In this document: positions 24,533-33,933 of the stretch, piece by piece
How the letters are laid out: each line of letters begins with the position of its first letter
How positions within the stretch are numbered: the first letter of the stretch is position 1
NCBI RefSeq assembly: GCF_022200785.1
Contig: NZ_CP087585.1
Coordinates: forward strand, 4,774,001-4,838,000
DNA: 64,000 nt
Source: Pedobacter mucosus
GTDB taxonomy: Bacteria; Bacteroidota; Bacteroidia; Sphingobacteriales; Sphingobacteriaceae
Reading direction: 5' to 3'
The notes under the pieces: generated by a model
What the model saw: only the letters and a program-made list of their open reading frames with translations
The model's database searches: none
Told to the model about the DNA's origin: nothing
Program-made: the position numbers and the translations under genes

Positions 24533-27500
24533 TTAATGTTTTTCTAATTCAACATCGTATTCCAATACATCTTTATGATCGTATGGTTCTGCCATTAATT
24601 CATCAATGGTTTTTACTTTTTTGTTGAAACCTAGCTTATCTAACATAATATCGAAAATTAAATAAACTACTGGTACAACAATTAAAGTTAAGAATAACGA
24701 GCTTGTCAAACCGCCTACAATAACCCATGCCAAACCGTTTTTCCACTCAGCACCTGCACCACTCGCCAAAGCGATAGGAAGCATACCAAAAATCATTGCA
24801 ATGGTCGTCATTAAAATCGGGCGTAAACGTGCGTGGTTAGCTAAAATAAGCGCTTCTATCGTATTTTTTCCTTCGGCTTTCATGTGGTTTGTAAAATCGA
24901 CAAGGATAATTGCATTCTTTGCCACCAAACCCATCAGCATAATAAAACCTAAAATAGTGAAAATACCGATTGAGTTATTGGTTAAGGCCAATGCTAAGAA
25001 AGCTCCGATTAACGCCAGCGGTAACGAGAACATTACTACTAACGGATAAATAAAACTATCATAAAGCGCCACCATAATTAAGTAAACTAAAATGATTGAC
25101 GCCAATAAAGCAACACCTAAAGTACCAAAACCTTCTGCTTGATTTTCTTCATCACCACCCCAAGTATAACTTACACCAATTGGCGCTTTTAACTTGCCGT
25201 TTTTTTGCAGTTCAATTAATTTTGCTTTAAAATCTGCCACTACAGTACCTGTAGGGCGACCAATAGATTGCGCCTGTACCGATACTGAAGTTGATTTATT
25301 TAAACGTTCTAACTGACTTGGGCCAGAACCTTCGGTAATATTTGCAAACTGTGAAAGCTTAATTTGAGCTCCCTGATCGTTAATAAAAATCAGATTACGA
25401 ACATCATCAATATCTTTTCTATTGAAATCTTGATATTGAATATTGATATCGTACTCATATTCGCCTTTCCTATATTTACCATCAGTGTTTCCTGCAAAGG
25501 CAGTTTGCATTGTAGAACCAACTGTTGATAAGGTTAAACCAACGGCCGACATTTTATCTCTATCTACCTGAACATTGATTTCTGGTGTACCTTTTTCTAC
25601 CGAAAGTTTGATCTCCGTAGCACCAGGAATAGTTTTAAGCAGTTTTTGTGCGCCTTCTGCATATTTTAAAGCGCTATCTAAGTTAGAACCCATCACTACC
25701 AAGCTAATCGGGGCATTTTCTGCAATACCTAAAATACTAATTGGCACTGTCTTTACTTTTGCTCCAACCAATTCTTTCGCTAAAGCACGACTCATTTTAG
25801 TAGCGAAAATATCAGAAGACATGCCTTCGCGTTTATCACGTTCTACTAACTTTACGTTAATTTCTGATTTGTAGGCTGTCGCTTGCGTTCCACCAAAGTC
25901 ACCACTGGCTTGTCCGACTGTTGTAATTAATTGTACAATTTCTGGTTGTTTATCTAGAAACGCTTCAGCTCTTTGCGTGTAGAAATTGGTTTTTTCTAAA
26001 GGTGCATCTTTTGGTAACTCAATTTGAATTAAGAACTCACCTTTATCCGATTTGGGAAAAAACTCCGACCCGATAAAACCTGCGCCAGCTAACCACATTG
26101 CCGCCACAAATAATACAAATACAGCTGCAATTGTACGTCTTTTATGATTTAAAGACCAAGTTAAAATAGCGGTAATCCAAATGGTAAATTTCTTTAATTG
26201 TTTTTCAAACCATAAAATAAAACGACCAAATACATTTTTACCTTCAATATGCTCTAACTTTCCATATCTAGAGAAAAGTAAAGGTACAATTGTAAATGAA
26301 GCAACTAACGAAAGTAAGGTTGCGATAATTACCACTACACAAAACTGGCGTAAAATATTCGAAACCAAACCAGAACTAATTGCGATAGGGAAGAATACCA
26401 CTACAATTACCATGGTGATGGATACTACTGTAAAACCAATTTCACGAGTTGCATCAGATGCGGCTCTAACCTTGTTTTTACCCATTTCCATGTGGCGTTG
26501 AATATTCTCCAGAACCACAATCGCATCATCCACTAGGATACCAACCACGAGTGATAAACCTAATAACGACATCAAGTTTAAGGTATAACCGAAAAGTTTA
26601 ATACCAATAAAAGTTGCGATTAAAGATGCCGGAATAGAAACCATTACAATTAACGCATTACGTAAACTGTGCAAGAAGAAAAGCATTACAAACGCAACCA
26701 ATATTACTGCTAAAATTAAATCGTGAATAACGGCATCAGCAGATTCTAATGTGAAAATGGAGCTGTCATTTACAATCTTAATATCAAGTTTGTTGGCTGC
26801 ATATTCTGTTTTAAGTTTTTCAATAATGGCATGTGTACCTTTACTTACTTCTACTGCATTCGCATCACTTTGTTTAATAATTTGAATTGCTATGGATGCT
26901 TTACGATCTACACGGGCCAATTTCTCAGTTTCTTTTTGTGAATCCTGAACATCGGCAACATCGCCTAAACGAATTTGCGCACCCGCTTTTGAAGTGGTTA
27001 AAACTAAATTTCTTAATTCTTCAATGCTTCTATATTTACCTGAAAGACGAATTAATACATCCTGATTTTGAGTTTTAACACTTCCAGTAGGGAAATCTAA
27101 GTTAGAGCTCAAAATCATTTGTTGAACCTGAGGAACAGAAAGATTGTAACCTTGTAACCTATCAGCATCTAATGAAACCTGAATTTCACGCTCAGAACCA
27201 CCAATTAAATTTACCTGTGCAACACCCGTTACCCTCGAAATAACTGGAGCAATACGCTTATCAATTAAATCGTAAAAGGTAATATCATCCATGTTTGCCG
27301 AAGCCGTCATGGTAATTACCGGTAAATCATCTAACGAGAATTTACTTAATGATGGTGTTTTTACATCTTCAGGTAAATCAGAAAGGATTGCATTAACTTT
27401 ACGTTGCGCATCATTTAAAGATATGTCGATATTAGCTGCATCGGTTAAAGTAATGGTTACTGTAGATAAACTTTCGAAAGAAACCGCATTAATTTTCTTA

Positions 27501-27730
27501 ATGTTTTCCATCGATGATACCGCATCCTCAATTTTTTTGGTTACGGTATTTTCTACCTCATTTGGCGATGCACCTGGGTAGATTGTTGAAATAGATACTA
27601 CGTTGTTTGAGAATTTTGGAAGTAATTCGTAACCCAACGAAAAGTAACTAAGCAGCCCAAGTAATGTAAGTGCGGTAAAAACCACAATTACCAACGTAGG
27701 CCTTTTTATAGATATATCTGTTATTTTCAT
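24533..27730 (-). CDS. RND efflux pump, inner-membrane permease
   Basis: 1065-residue HAE1/AcrB-type RND transporter, a proton-driven trimeric pump of the inner membrane. It starts MKITDISIKRPTLVIVVFTA (first membrane helix), then porter domains, then helix 4 with the proton-relay motif VVGILVDDAIVVLENIQRH (two adjacent Asp), and in the second half LGFIMLMGLVAKNAIILVDF. The C terminus HKDVLEYDVELEKH is cytoplasmic. Partner genes are directly upstream: adaptor (66-base gap) and TolC. Likely exports drugs, detergents or lipids; no substrate is readable. Confidence 0.95.
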   Translation of the reverse strand: MKITDISIKRPTLVIVVFTALTLLGLLSYFSLGYELLPKFSNNVVSISTIYPGASPNEVENTVTKKIEDAVSSMENIKKINAVSFESLSTVTITLTDAANIDISLNDAQRKVNAILSDLPEDVKTPSLSKFSLDDLPVITMTASANMDDITFYDLIDKRIAPVISRVTGVAQVNLIGGSEREIQVSLDADRLQGYNLSVPQVQQMILSSNLDFPTGSVKTQNQDVLIRLSGKYRSIEELRNLVLTTSKAGAQIRLGDVADVQDSQKETEKLARVDRKASIAIQIIKQSDANAVEVSKGTHAIIEKLKTEYAANKLDIKIVNDSSIFTLESADAVIHDLILAVILVAFVMLFFLHSLRNALIVMVSIPASLIATFIGIKLFGYTLNLMSLLGLSLVVGILVDDAIVVLENIQRHMEMGKNKVRAASDATREIGFTVVSITMVIVVVFFPIAISSGLVSNILRQFCVVVIIATLLSLVASFTIVPLLFSRYGKLEHIEGKNVFGRFILWFEKQLKKFTIWITAILTWSLNHKRRTIAAVFVLFVAAMWLAGAGFIGSEFFPKSDKGEFLIQIELPKDAPLEKTNFYTQRAEAFLDKQPEIVQLITTVGQASGDFGGTQATAYKSEINVKLVERDKREGMSSDIFATKMSRALAKELVGAKVKTVPISILGIAENAPISLVVMGSNLDSALKYAEGAQKLLKTIPGATEIKLSVEKGTPEINVQVDRDKMSAVGLTLSTVGSTMQTAFAGNTDGKYRKGEYEYDINIQYQDFNRKDIDDVRNLIFINDQGAQIKLSQFANITEGSGPSQLERLNKSTSVSVQAQSIGRPTGTVVADFKAKLIELQKNGKLKAPIGVSYTWGGDEENQAEGFGTLGVALLASIILVYLIMVALYDSFIYPLVVMFSLPLALIGAFLALALTNNSIGIFTILGFIMLMGLVAKNAIILVDFTNHMKAEGKNTIEALILANHARLRPILMTTIAMIFGMLPIALASGAGAEWKNGLAWVIVGGLTSSLFLTLIVVPVVYLIFDIMLDKLGFNKKVKTIDELMAEPYDHKDVLEYDVELEKH

Positions 27731-27796
27731 TTTATTTTTTTATTGCTAAAGGCTTGCACCATTGCACTTTTTGACTTTTACAAAAGACTTCCGACT

Positions 27797-28864
27797 TTAT
27801 TTTACAATGCTAACGGCAGTACCATCAGCTAAGTTAATTTGTCCGCTGATGATTACTGATTCACCTTCTTTCAAACCATCAAGAACTTCAACATTGTCGC
27901 CTAAAATACGGCCAGCAACTACTTTTCGTATTTTCGAAGTATTGTTTGCTTTATCCAAAACGAAAACCTGGTTGCTACTCACACTACCTACAAATGAAGT
28001 ACGTGGAATAAGGATACTTGGCGCTTGTTTAGGGAATTTAAATACTGCAGTTCCGTACATACCCGCTTTCAAGGTGTTTTTGTTGCTATTGTCTACTTCA
28101 ATTTCGATAGGGAAATTTAAAGTCGCATCAGCTTTAGCAGCGATAAAAGTTACTTTACCAGAAAACTTATCAGTAGGGAAAACCGAAGATTTAATGTCGA
28201 TCATATCGCCGATTTTAAGGTTTGCAACCTGCGATTCATTTACATTTACCTTAAGTTTAAGTTTAGAAACATCAACCAATTCGAATAGCTGCGTACCTTG
28301 AGCGGTTACAAAAGCACCAACTTCAATGTATCTTTTATTTACAATACCGCTAAAAGGAGCTTTTATATTTGCGTCGCTTACTTTTCTTTGCGAAGCTTGC
28401 AAACGTAGTTTAGCGTTTTGTGTAGCTAATTTAGCCTGATCTAATTGCTGTTGCGTAACACCGCCAGTTTCAAAAGAACTCTGGTATCTAGCCTGATCCC
28501 TTTGTGCATTTTGAAGAGTTGCCTGTGCAGTTTCTCTGTCAGTATTGATTATTTCTGCGTCGATACGTGCAAGTGTTTGTCCTTTGCTAACACGAGCGCC
28601 TTCATCAACATAAATTGCAGAAACACGACCTGCATTTTCTGATAGGAAATTTAATTCTTGTTTAGGGATAAAGTTACCATTAGTGCTGAAATCAAGATTA
28701 ACCACTTTTTTCTCTACTGTTGCAACACGAACGGCTACTGCGCCACCACCTTTGGCAATGAAAGCTGTTTTTTCTTCGTTCTTCTTTTTATTGTTGCTTA
28801 ATGTGTATGCTATTGCACCCAAGGCAACAACAAGTACAATGATTATAATTATTACTCTTTTCAT
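27797..28864 (-). CDS. RND efflux adaptor (periplasmic membrane-fusion protein)
   Basis: 355-residue HlyD/AcrA-type adaptor. The N terminus is an uncleaved membrane anchor (KRVIIIIIVLVVALGAIAYTL), not a lipobox. Then the lipoyl half (SENAGRVSAIYVDEGARVSK), an alpha-hairpin (RETAQATLQNAQRDQARYQ to QASQRKVSD), the second lipoyl half (IKAPFSGIVNKRYIEVGAFV) and the beta-barrel and membrane-proximal domains. It bridges pump and TolC across the periplasm. It follows the TolC gene by 2 bases, so the two are translationally close. Confidence 0.95.
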   Translation of the reverse strand: MKRVIIIIIVLVVALGAIAYTLSNNKKKNEEKTAFIAKGGGAVAVRVATVEKKVVNLDFSTNGNFIPKQELNFLSENAGRVSAIYVDEGARVSKGQTLARIDAEIINTDRETAQATLQNAQRDQARYQSSFETGGVTQQQLDQAKLATQNAKLRLQASQRKVSDANIKAPFSGIVNKRYIEVGAFVTAQGTQLFELVDVSKLKLKVNVNESQVANLKIGDMIDIKSSVFPTDKFSGKVTFIAAKADATLNFPIEIEVDNSNKNTLKAGMYGTAVFKFPKQAPSILIPRTSFVGSVSSNQVFVLDKANNTSKIRKVVAGRILGDNVEVLDGLKEGESVIISGQINLADGTAVSIVK

Positions 28865-28866
28865 TT

Positions 28867-30213
28867 CTATTTTACTAGCGATTTAATATTTCCGTTTGAT
28901 TTTATAAGTTGTATTTCGGCTATTTTGTAATTTAATAAAGCCTGGGTGTAGCTATTTTGAGCTTGGGTTAATGAGTTTTCTGTATCCAATAAATCAGTTA
29001 AAGTAGCTAAGCCATTTTTGTAATTATTTTGGGTGCTTTTGTAAATCTCCTGCGCCAAATCTGAATTTTTACGTTGAGAATTAATCGTATTCAAGTTATT
29101 TCGCAATTGAATCTTTGCATTTTCATAAGCAAGATTTAAAGAGTTTTTACTTTCTTTTCTATCTTCCTGAGCCTTTTTAATATCTACCTCTGCCTGGCGG
29201 ATTTTTGCCCGGGTTAAAAAACCATTGAAAATTGGAACCTTTAAAGTTACCCCAACAACTGATGAGCCAAACCCAATAGCTGAACTATTAGAGTTTAAAA
29301 AATCAAAACCACCTGCCTGACTTGAATAGGTATAATTGCCTGATAACGAAAGACTCGGATAATATTCTGCCACATATGCCTGGCGTTGCAATGATAAAAG
29401 TTTGTCTTGTGTGTCTAAAATTTTAACTTCTGTTCTATTATCGAAATTTACACCATCGGCAAATTCTGGTAACTGTGTTACAGCAGTTAGTTCGGTAAAA
29501 GGCAAAGTAATTGGCGTGGAAACCGGCATTCCCATAGAAAACTTTAATTGATTTTCTAACTGAGTAATGGCGTTAACAGTTTCATCACGTTGGGTAGTTA
29601 AGTTTGTTAAATTAACATTTATCCTATCTACATCAATTTTTCTAGCTAAACCGTTTTTAAATTGATTAGCTACCACTTTTTCTACAACCTTAACATTTTT
29701 AATATTAGTATCAATAACATTTAGCTGTTGTCTGTTTACCAAAACTTGGTAATAGTTATTAGCAACCAGCTCGATAATCTGTTCCTCAGTTAATTGTGAA
29801 GTAAGGTTGTAATATTCTATACTAGATCTTGCTGCCTTTAAACCAGTAAACACTTGCTGATTAAATAACTGTTGAGAAAGTGCAAGTCCGGCGGTAGAAT
29901 TCCATTTTTGACCAAATTTTAAGGTTTGTAAAGTGCCACCAAAATCAATAACCTGTTGACCGATTATTGGGTTATAGTTTAAACCTACATTTGCCGAAAG
30001 TTGAGGTAATGCTTGAGCCCTAACTTCGTCTACTTTATATTTTCCACCTTCTATATCCAATTTTGATTTTCGGATATTGGCGTTGTTTTGGAGCGCATAA
30101 GTTAATGCATCCTTTAAGGTTACCTGCTGTTGTGCAGAAACCAGTTGCGGTAAAGAGACCACGCTGATCATCAGAATGAGCATTAATTTTACCAATTTTA
30201 CGCTACTAATCAT
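28867..30213 (-). CDS. TolC-family outer-membrane efflux protein
   Basis: 448 residues, signal peptide 1-27 (ending VSAQ). Two OEP repeats with long coiled helices are visible (NNANIRKSKLDIEGGKYKVDEVR in the first; LAYENAKIQLRNNLNTINSQRKNSD and YKNGLATLTDLLDTENSLTQAQ in the second). It forms the outer-membrane exit duct of the tripartite pump. First of the three structural genes; the 271-base gap to the tetR gene contains three direct repeats, so it may have its own promoter or be read through from tetR. Confidence 0.95.
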   Translation of the reverse strand: MISSVKLVKLMLILMISVVSLPQLVSAQQQVTLKDALTYALQNNANIRKSKLDIEGGKYKVDEVRAQALPQLSANVGLNYNPIIGQQVIDFGGTLQTLKFGQKWNSTAGLALSQQLFNQQVFTGLKAARSSIEYYNLTSQLTEEQIIELVANNYYQVLVNRQQLNVIDTNIKNVKVVEKVVANQFKNGLARKIDVDRINVNLTNLTTQRDETVNAITQLENQLKFSMGMPVSTPITLPFTELTAVTQLPEFADGVNFDNRTEVKILDTQDKLLSLQRQAYVAEYYPSLSLSGNYTYSSQAGGFDFLNSNSSAIGFGSSVVGVTLKVPIFNGFLTRAKIRQAEVDIKKAQEDRKESKNSLNLAYENAKIQLRNNLNTINSQRKNSDLAQEIYKSTQNNYKNGLATLTDLLDTENSLTQAQNSYTQALLNYKIAEIQLIKSNGNIKSLVK

Positions 30214-30239
30214 GTATTGTTATTTTTGTTTGTTTACTA

Positions 30240-30480
30240 TTACCTTAGGGTTGATTTCACAGATGATGTGATTACACTGGTTTTATGCTTTATTAATAAT
30301 TACTTTTTAACTTTTACTCTTTTCCTTCGGGTTGATTTCACAGATTATTATGATTTCACAGAGCATTTTGTATTACTAGTCTTTGATCCTTGCTCCTTGT
30401 TCTTATCCTTCGGGTTGATTTTACAGATTATTTTCTATTACTAGTCTCTGATCTTTGTTCCTTGCTCCTTGTTCTTTACT
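30240..30480 (+). repeat. Dispersed repeat, three tandem-like modules
   Basis: Three blocks starting CCTTAGGGTTGATTTCACAG (30244), CCTTCGGGTTGATTTCACAG (30326) and CCTTCGGGTTGATTTTACAG (30408); two are followed by ATTACTAGTCT(C/T)TGATC and CCTTGCTCCTTGTTCTT. The same modules occur in inverse orientation at 16972-17055. Located between tetR and tolC. Confidence 0.75.
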
Positions 30481-30484
30481 CTTT

Positions 30485-31090
30485 TCAGCACCTCAATCCT
30501 TTTGTAAAAATGGTAGAAAGGTCTTTTTGCTTTAGGGTCATTTTGTTTACCGCTTTTTTGTCTGGCAACAAATCTTTTCCAATCTCTACAATACACATAT
30601 TTGTTAATCCCATTAAACTTTCGAGATATAACTCAGCAACGTGGGTCATATTTTCATGTTTGATTTCTCCTTTTCCTTGTGCTTTTTCGAATATTTCTGC
30701 ATAAAAAACTTTTTCAGAATCTTTTAGTGCCGTTAATTTCTTTTTCATCGCATCATCATTAAAAATGTCTGGCAATCCTTCAGAAATTCGCAACATAAAG
30801 TATTTCATGAAAAAAGTATTTCGGATATCTATCGTTTGATAAAGAATGTTCTCTATTGTTGCATCCGGATTGTATTTTTTTTTCAGAAGCTCAAAATAAT
30901 CAGTAAATATTTTTTCTATTACACCAATTATTAAGCTTTTTTTATCCGGAAAATAATAATAAAGAGAAGGTTTAGAAACGGATAAATCTTCAGCGATATC
31001 ATTCATTGTGGTTTTACCAATACCAAAATGGCTGAAACGTTTTATAGCTCCCTCAATAATCTGCTCTCTCTTTTTATCGGCTACAACCAT
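30485..31090 (-). CDS. TetR/AcrR-family regulator of the efflux operon
   Basis: 201 residues. N-terminal TetR HTH at about 10-55: KREQIIEGAIKRFSHFGIGK then TTMNDIAEDLSVSKPSLYYY, followed by FPDKKSLIIGV. The C-terminal ligand-binding helical domain is variable, as usual. Position directly upstream of the tolC-adaptor-pump genes on the same strand makes it the likely local repressor of the pump. A 16-bp palindrome overlaps its own promoter (31155-31170), consistent with autoregulation. Confidence 0.92.
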   Translation of the reverse strand: MVVADKKREQIIEGAIKRFSHFGIGKTTMNDIAEDLSVSKPSLYYYFPDKKSLIIGVIEKIFTDYFELLKKKYNPDATIENILYQTIDIRNTFFMKYFMLRISEGLPDIFNDDAMKKKLTALKDSEKVFYAEIFEKAQGKGEIKHENMTHVAELYLESLMGLTNMCIVEIGKDLLPDKKAVNKMTLKQKDLSTIFTKGLRC

Positions 31091-31128
31091 TTTACTTTTC
31101 TACTTTCTGACTTTTTTAATATTTTAGT

Positions 31129-31136
31129 CAAAAATA
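31129..31136 (-). promoter_or_regulatory. -7 element of the tetR gene
   Basis: Minus strand reads TATTTTTG (TAnnTTTG), 39 bases before the start codon at 31090. A TTG at 31160-31162 (minus strand) could be the -33 with a long 23-base spacer. Confidence 0.55.
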
Positions 31137-31154
31137 GAACAAAGTTTTGATTAC

Positions 31155-31170
31155 TTAATCAAGTGATTAA
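31155..31170. promoter_or_regulatory. Candidate TetR operator
   Basis: TTAATCA-AG-TGATTAA, 7-bp perfect arms. It covers the -33 region of the tetR promoter, a typical place for autorepression. Confidence 0.55.
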
Positions 31171-31251
31171 CAATATAAATAAAGCTTACAGTTTAATGAC
31201 ACTCAAAAGTTTTGCGATTGGTTTATCTTTAGAATTATTAAACCTAAAGGC

Positions 31252-31689
31252 GTGTCATATTTTATAAACATTATTGTTGTTTTTGCAACCATTGTAGCCA
31301 TGGAGTGCTTGTCTTGGTGTATTCATAAATATTTATTTCACGGTCCTTTATGGTTTCTGCATAAAAGTCATCATCAAGAAAAGCATTCTTTTTTCGAATG
31401 GAATGATTTGTTCGCTATTTTATTTGCTGGGATTTCGCTGTACCTCATGTACATCGATAGAGAAAGTTTTGGCTATAAATTTTTTATAGGTGTAGGAATA
31501 AGTGCTTATGGTTTAATTTATTTCATTGTTCACGATTGGTTTGTTCACCGAAGATTTAAGACTTTTAAAAGCAATAACACCTATTTGCAGGCTGTTCGAA
31601 AAGCACACAAAATTCACCATAAAAATATGGGTAAGGAAAAAGGAAAGGCTTTTGGTTTGCTATTTGTAAGTCGGCTTGTGAAGCATTAA
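31252..31689 (+). CDS. crtZ: Beta-carotene hydroxylase (CrtZ-type)
   Basis: 145-residue membrane di-iron hydroxylase that adds 3-hydroxyl groups to beta-carotene, giving zeaxanthin. It starts at GTG 31252. All histidine clusters are present: HKYLFH (25-30), HKSHH (37-41), HDWFVHRR (about 93-100) and HKIHH (about 118-122). Length is shorter than the 160-175 of many proteobacterial CrtZ but usual for Bacteroidota. It is separated from crtI and lycopene cyclase by 5-7 kb, rather than next to them. Inner membrane. Confidence 0.9.
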   Translation: MSYFINIIVVFATIVAMECLSWCIHKYLFHGPLWFLHKSHHQEKHSFFEWNDLFAILFAGISLYLMYIDRESFGYKFFIGVGISAYGLIYFIVHDWFVHRRFKTFKSNNTYLQAVRKAHKIHHKNMGKEKGKAFGLLFVSRLVKH

Positions 31690-31757
31690 TTAAATTGAAT
31701 TAACTTTAAGAATGTATCTTGGTTAAATGGTTTTTATATTCAGTCAAATTAATTCAA

Positions 31758-32207
31758 ATGAAAAATCTTTCTAGCTATAGCTTGTTCTTATTGATGGTGT
31801 TGTTTTTTTTCTCCTGCTCAAAAAAATCTGACAAAGACCGGGCTATAGAATTGGTCGAGAAGAAATATAAAAGCACCAATAAAGCGCTTGATTTTAATCA
31901 GGCGACATTAGATAGTTTATACAACATTACTCCTAGTGCTTACGCTGATAGTGTAAAAAGAGGAAATGAATTGGATTTAGAATTAGCTAATTTAGAAAGT
32001 CAAATTGAGCATTTAGACCAAAAAAAATCAGATAGTGTTGGTAAGATAAGTGCGGCATTAACAACGGAAAGATACCGATTATTAGAAGTTGTAAAAGTTA
32101 AACCTGTATTTAAAGGTTGGAAACTTACTAATGTTAAAACTGAAGGGGAAAAGCCAGATAAGCTAATTTTCAATTTTGATCAAGGGATTACCAAGATAGT
32201 AGAATAA
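31758..32207 (+). CDS. Hypothetical lipoprotein with coiled coil
   Basis: About 149 residues from the ATG at 31758, which begins a lipoprotein signal (KNLSSYSLFLLMVLFFFSCS, Cys about 20); the ATG at 31719 adds a prefix without meaning. After the Cys comes KKSDKDRAIELVEKKYKS, then a charged helical segment ELDLELANLESQIEHLDQKK, likely a coiled coil, and a C-terminal strand-rich part. Family not recognised. Located between crtZ and a thioredoxin-like gene on the same strand. Confidence 0.7.
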   Translation: MKNLSSYSLFLLMVLFFFSCSKKSDKDRAIELVEKKYKSTNKALDFNQATLDSLYNITPSAYADSVKRGNELDLELANLESQIEHLDQKKSDSVGKISAALTTERYRLLEVVKVKPVFKGWKLTNVKTEGEKPDKLIFNFDQGITKIVE

Positions 32208-32252
32208 TGATTAGGTTTAGTAATTGCTAACCAATTACTTATCAGTTCTATT

Positions 32253-33386
32253 ATGAAAGTATTATTCTATTTATTACTCGTATTCTTCAATTTGAAAGCT
32301 CTTGCACAGCAAAACAAATTTACTTTGAATGGAACAACTGATTTAAAGGATGGGGAAAAATTTACGCTTGCTTACAATGATATTTTGGATTCAACTCTGG
32401 TAAAAAATGGAAAGTTTAATTTCAAAGGGGGCTTAACCGAGCCAACCTTTGCTAGACTTGTTAATGGACAAACTAATTTGATGGAAGGGCCAAGATCCGT
32501 CCACCTTATATTGGAGCCAACTGAGATGAAAATAGCAACTCGTAAAAACGAGCTAGATCAAGCCATAATAAGTGGTTCTGATAATCAGCTTCTATTCGAG
32601 AAAATATCATGTCGACTAGAATGGAACGAAAATAGTAAGATGCGTAATGAACTACTCACTTTGATTAAAAAGGGAGATACCTCTTCCAATTCAAAAAGGT
32701 TGCTAGAGGATGCAAACCAACAGCGTAAGAACCTTTTTGAAAAAACAAGAATTTCTGGTTATAACTTTTTTATACAGCATCCTGAATCATTTATGAATTC
32801 ACGTTTTATAGGAAATGTATTGCAAACTATTCCAAAAGACTCCCTTAAAATTCGGTATGAGAATTTTTCAGCGATAAGTAAAAATAGTAGTGTAGGCCAA
32901 GCGATTTTTAAAGAAATTATTGCTAAAGAAAGTGCCTTGATTGGAATGGAAGCACCTAAATTTGAAGCACTAAATTTAAATGGTGAGCAAATTAGTTTGG
33001 AAGATTTTAAAGATAGAAAATACATTCTATTAGATTTTTGGTTTACTTACTGCAAGTTCTGTCGTTTGCTTACTCCTGACCTAAAAAAGGTTTATTTAAA
33101 ATATAAAAATAGTGGCTTAGAAATAATTGGTGTTTCAGTTGATGAAGATGATAAATTATGGAAAAAGTCAATTGATGAAGATGGCACCAGAATTTGGCAA
33201 CATATAAAAGTGATAAATGCTGTTAAGGATAGTAATGGCCTTGATCTTCCGATGCAATACAACATAGCAGCTTTCCCAACGTTAATTTTAATAGACAAAG
33301 AGGGTAAAATAGCTGGGCGTTATGTGGGGGCTGGAAATGAATTTTATGTAGATCTTAAAAATAAGCTTAAGGAAATTTTTGAATAG
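32253..33386 (+). CDS. TlpA-like thioredoxin with DUF4369 N terminus
   Basis: 377-residue exported thiol oxidoreductase. Signal peptide 1-19 (ending ALAQ), an N-terminal DUF4369-type beta domain (about 22-110, KFTLNGTTDLKDGEKFTLAY...DSTLVKNGKFNFKG), a helical linker, and an AhpC/TSA-TlpA thioredoxin fold from about 232 with active site CKFC (267-270), GVSVDEDDKLWKKSI and cis-proline segment AAFPTLILIDKEG. It probably reduces or keeps reduced periplasmic thiols, as in cytochrome c maturation. CKFC is an unusual CxxC variant. Common class in Bacteroidota. Confidence 0.9.
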   Translation: MKVLFYLLLVFFNLKALAQQNKFTLNGTTDLKDGEKFTLAYNDILDSTLVKNGKFNFKGGLTEPTFARLVNGQTNLMEGPRSVHLILEPTEMKIATRKNELDQAIISGSDNQLLFEKISCRLEWNENSKMRNELLTLIKKGDTSSNSKRLLEDANQQRKNLFEKTRISGYNFFIQHPESFMNSRFIGNVLQTIPKDSLKIRYENFSAISKNSSVGQAIFKEIIAKESALIGMEAPKFEALNLNGEQISLEDFKDRKYILLDFWFTYCKFCRLLTPDLKKVYLKYKNSGLEIIGVSVDEDDKLWKKSIDEDGTRIWQHIKVINAVKDSNGLDLPMQYNIAAFPTLILIDKEGKIAGRYVGAGNEFYVDLKNKLKEIFE

Positions 33387-33933
33387 ATCTGATTCTACAT
33401 AATTAATGATTTTAAGTTTTTTTTATACTCTTGAGCATAAATAAATTCGGTATCCAGGCTGAACAAAGATGTAGTGGTTTGGCTTAGCGGAATGGAAATG
33501 CAAGGCTTTAATGATTTGGTATAAATCGTTCAATGAACATATAATTTTACTGCTGTCATCCTGAGGAACGAAGGATCACTTACCTATTGGTTCTGTACTA
33601 ACTAATTAGGAATTTTTTAACAGAGAGTCAAATTGAGGATGGTGTCTCATTCCGATGAGATATTTTCTCTTGGGGGCTTTTCTAGCATTTTTTGTGGTAA
33701 GCGGCTTTGTGATTAAGATTTTGCCTTGATCATTTGGCTCTCATCTTTTAACAACAAAAAACCAAACTGAGCTTTGCTGAGTTTACCAATTCAACCAAAA
33801 CGATATCAGCTATTGATGAACTGTCAGCTTAATATGTAAAGTTTGTGCTTTGAGTTGGCTTTCGCTTCCCAAAACATTCGTCGCCCGGAGGTACCAAAAA
33901 AACAGTAGTAATCATACTCTTCCTCTTATTTTT
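33387..33933. other. Intergenic gap, mostly unassigned
   Basis: 547 bases without a credible gene. It contains a half REP (33551-33570) and a small hairpin TCTCAT-TCCG-ATGAGA (33645-33660). The right part may be decayed sequence, but I cannot identify a parent. Confidence 0.5.

Noticed and set aside
30217..30444. 75-codon frame between tolC and tetR
   Set aside because: It is built from the tandem repeat modules (RVDFTDxx pattern repeats with the DNA repeat).
33387..33933. Pseudogene in the long gap beyond the TlpA-like gene
   Set aside because: No frame shows similarity to a family I know, so decay cannot be supported.
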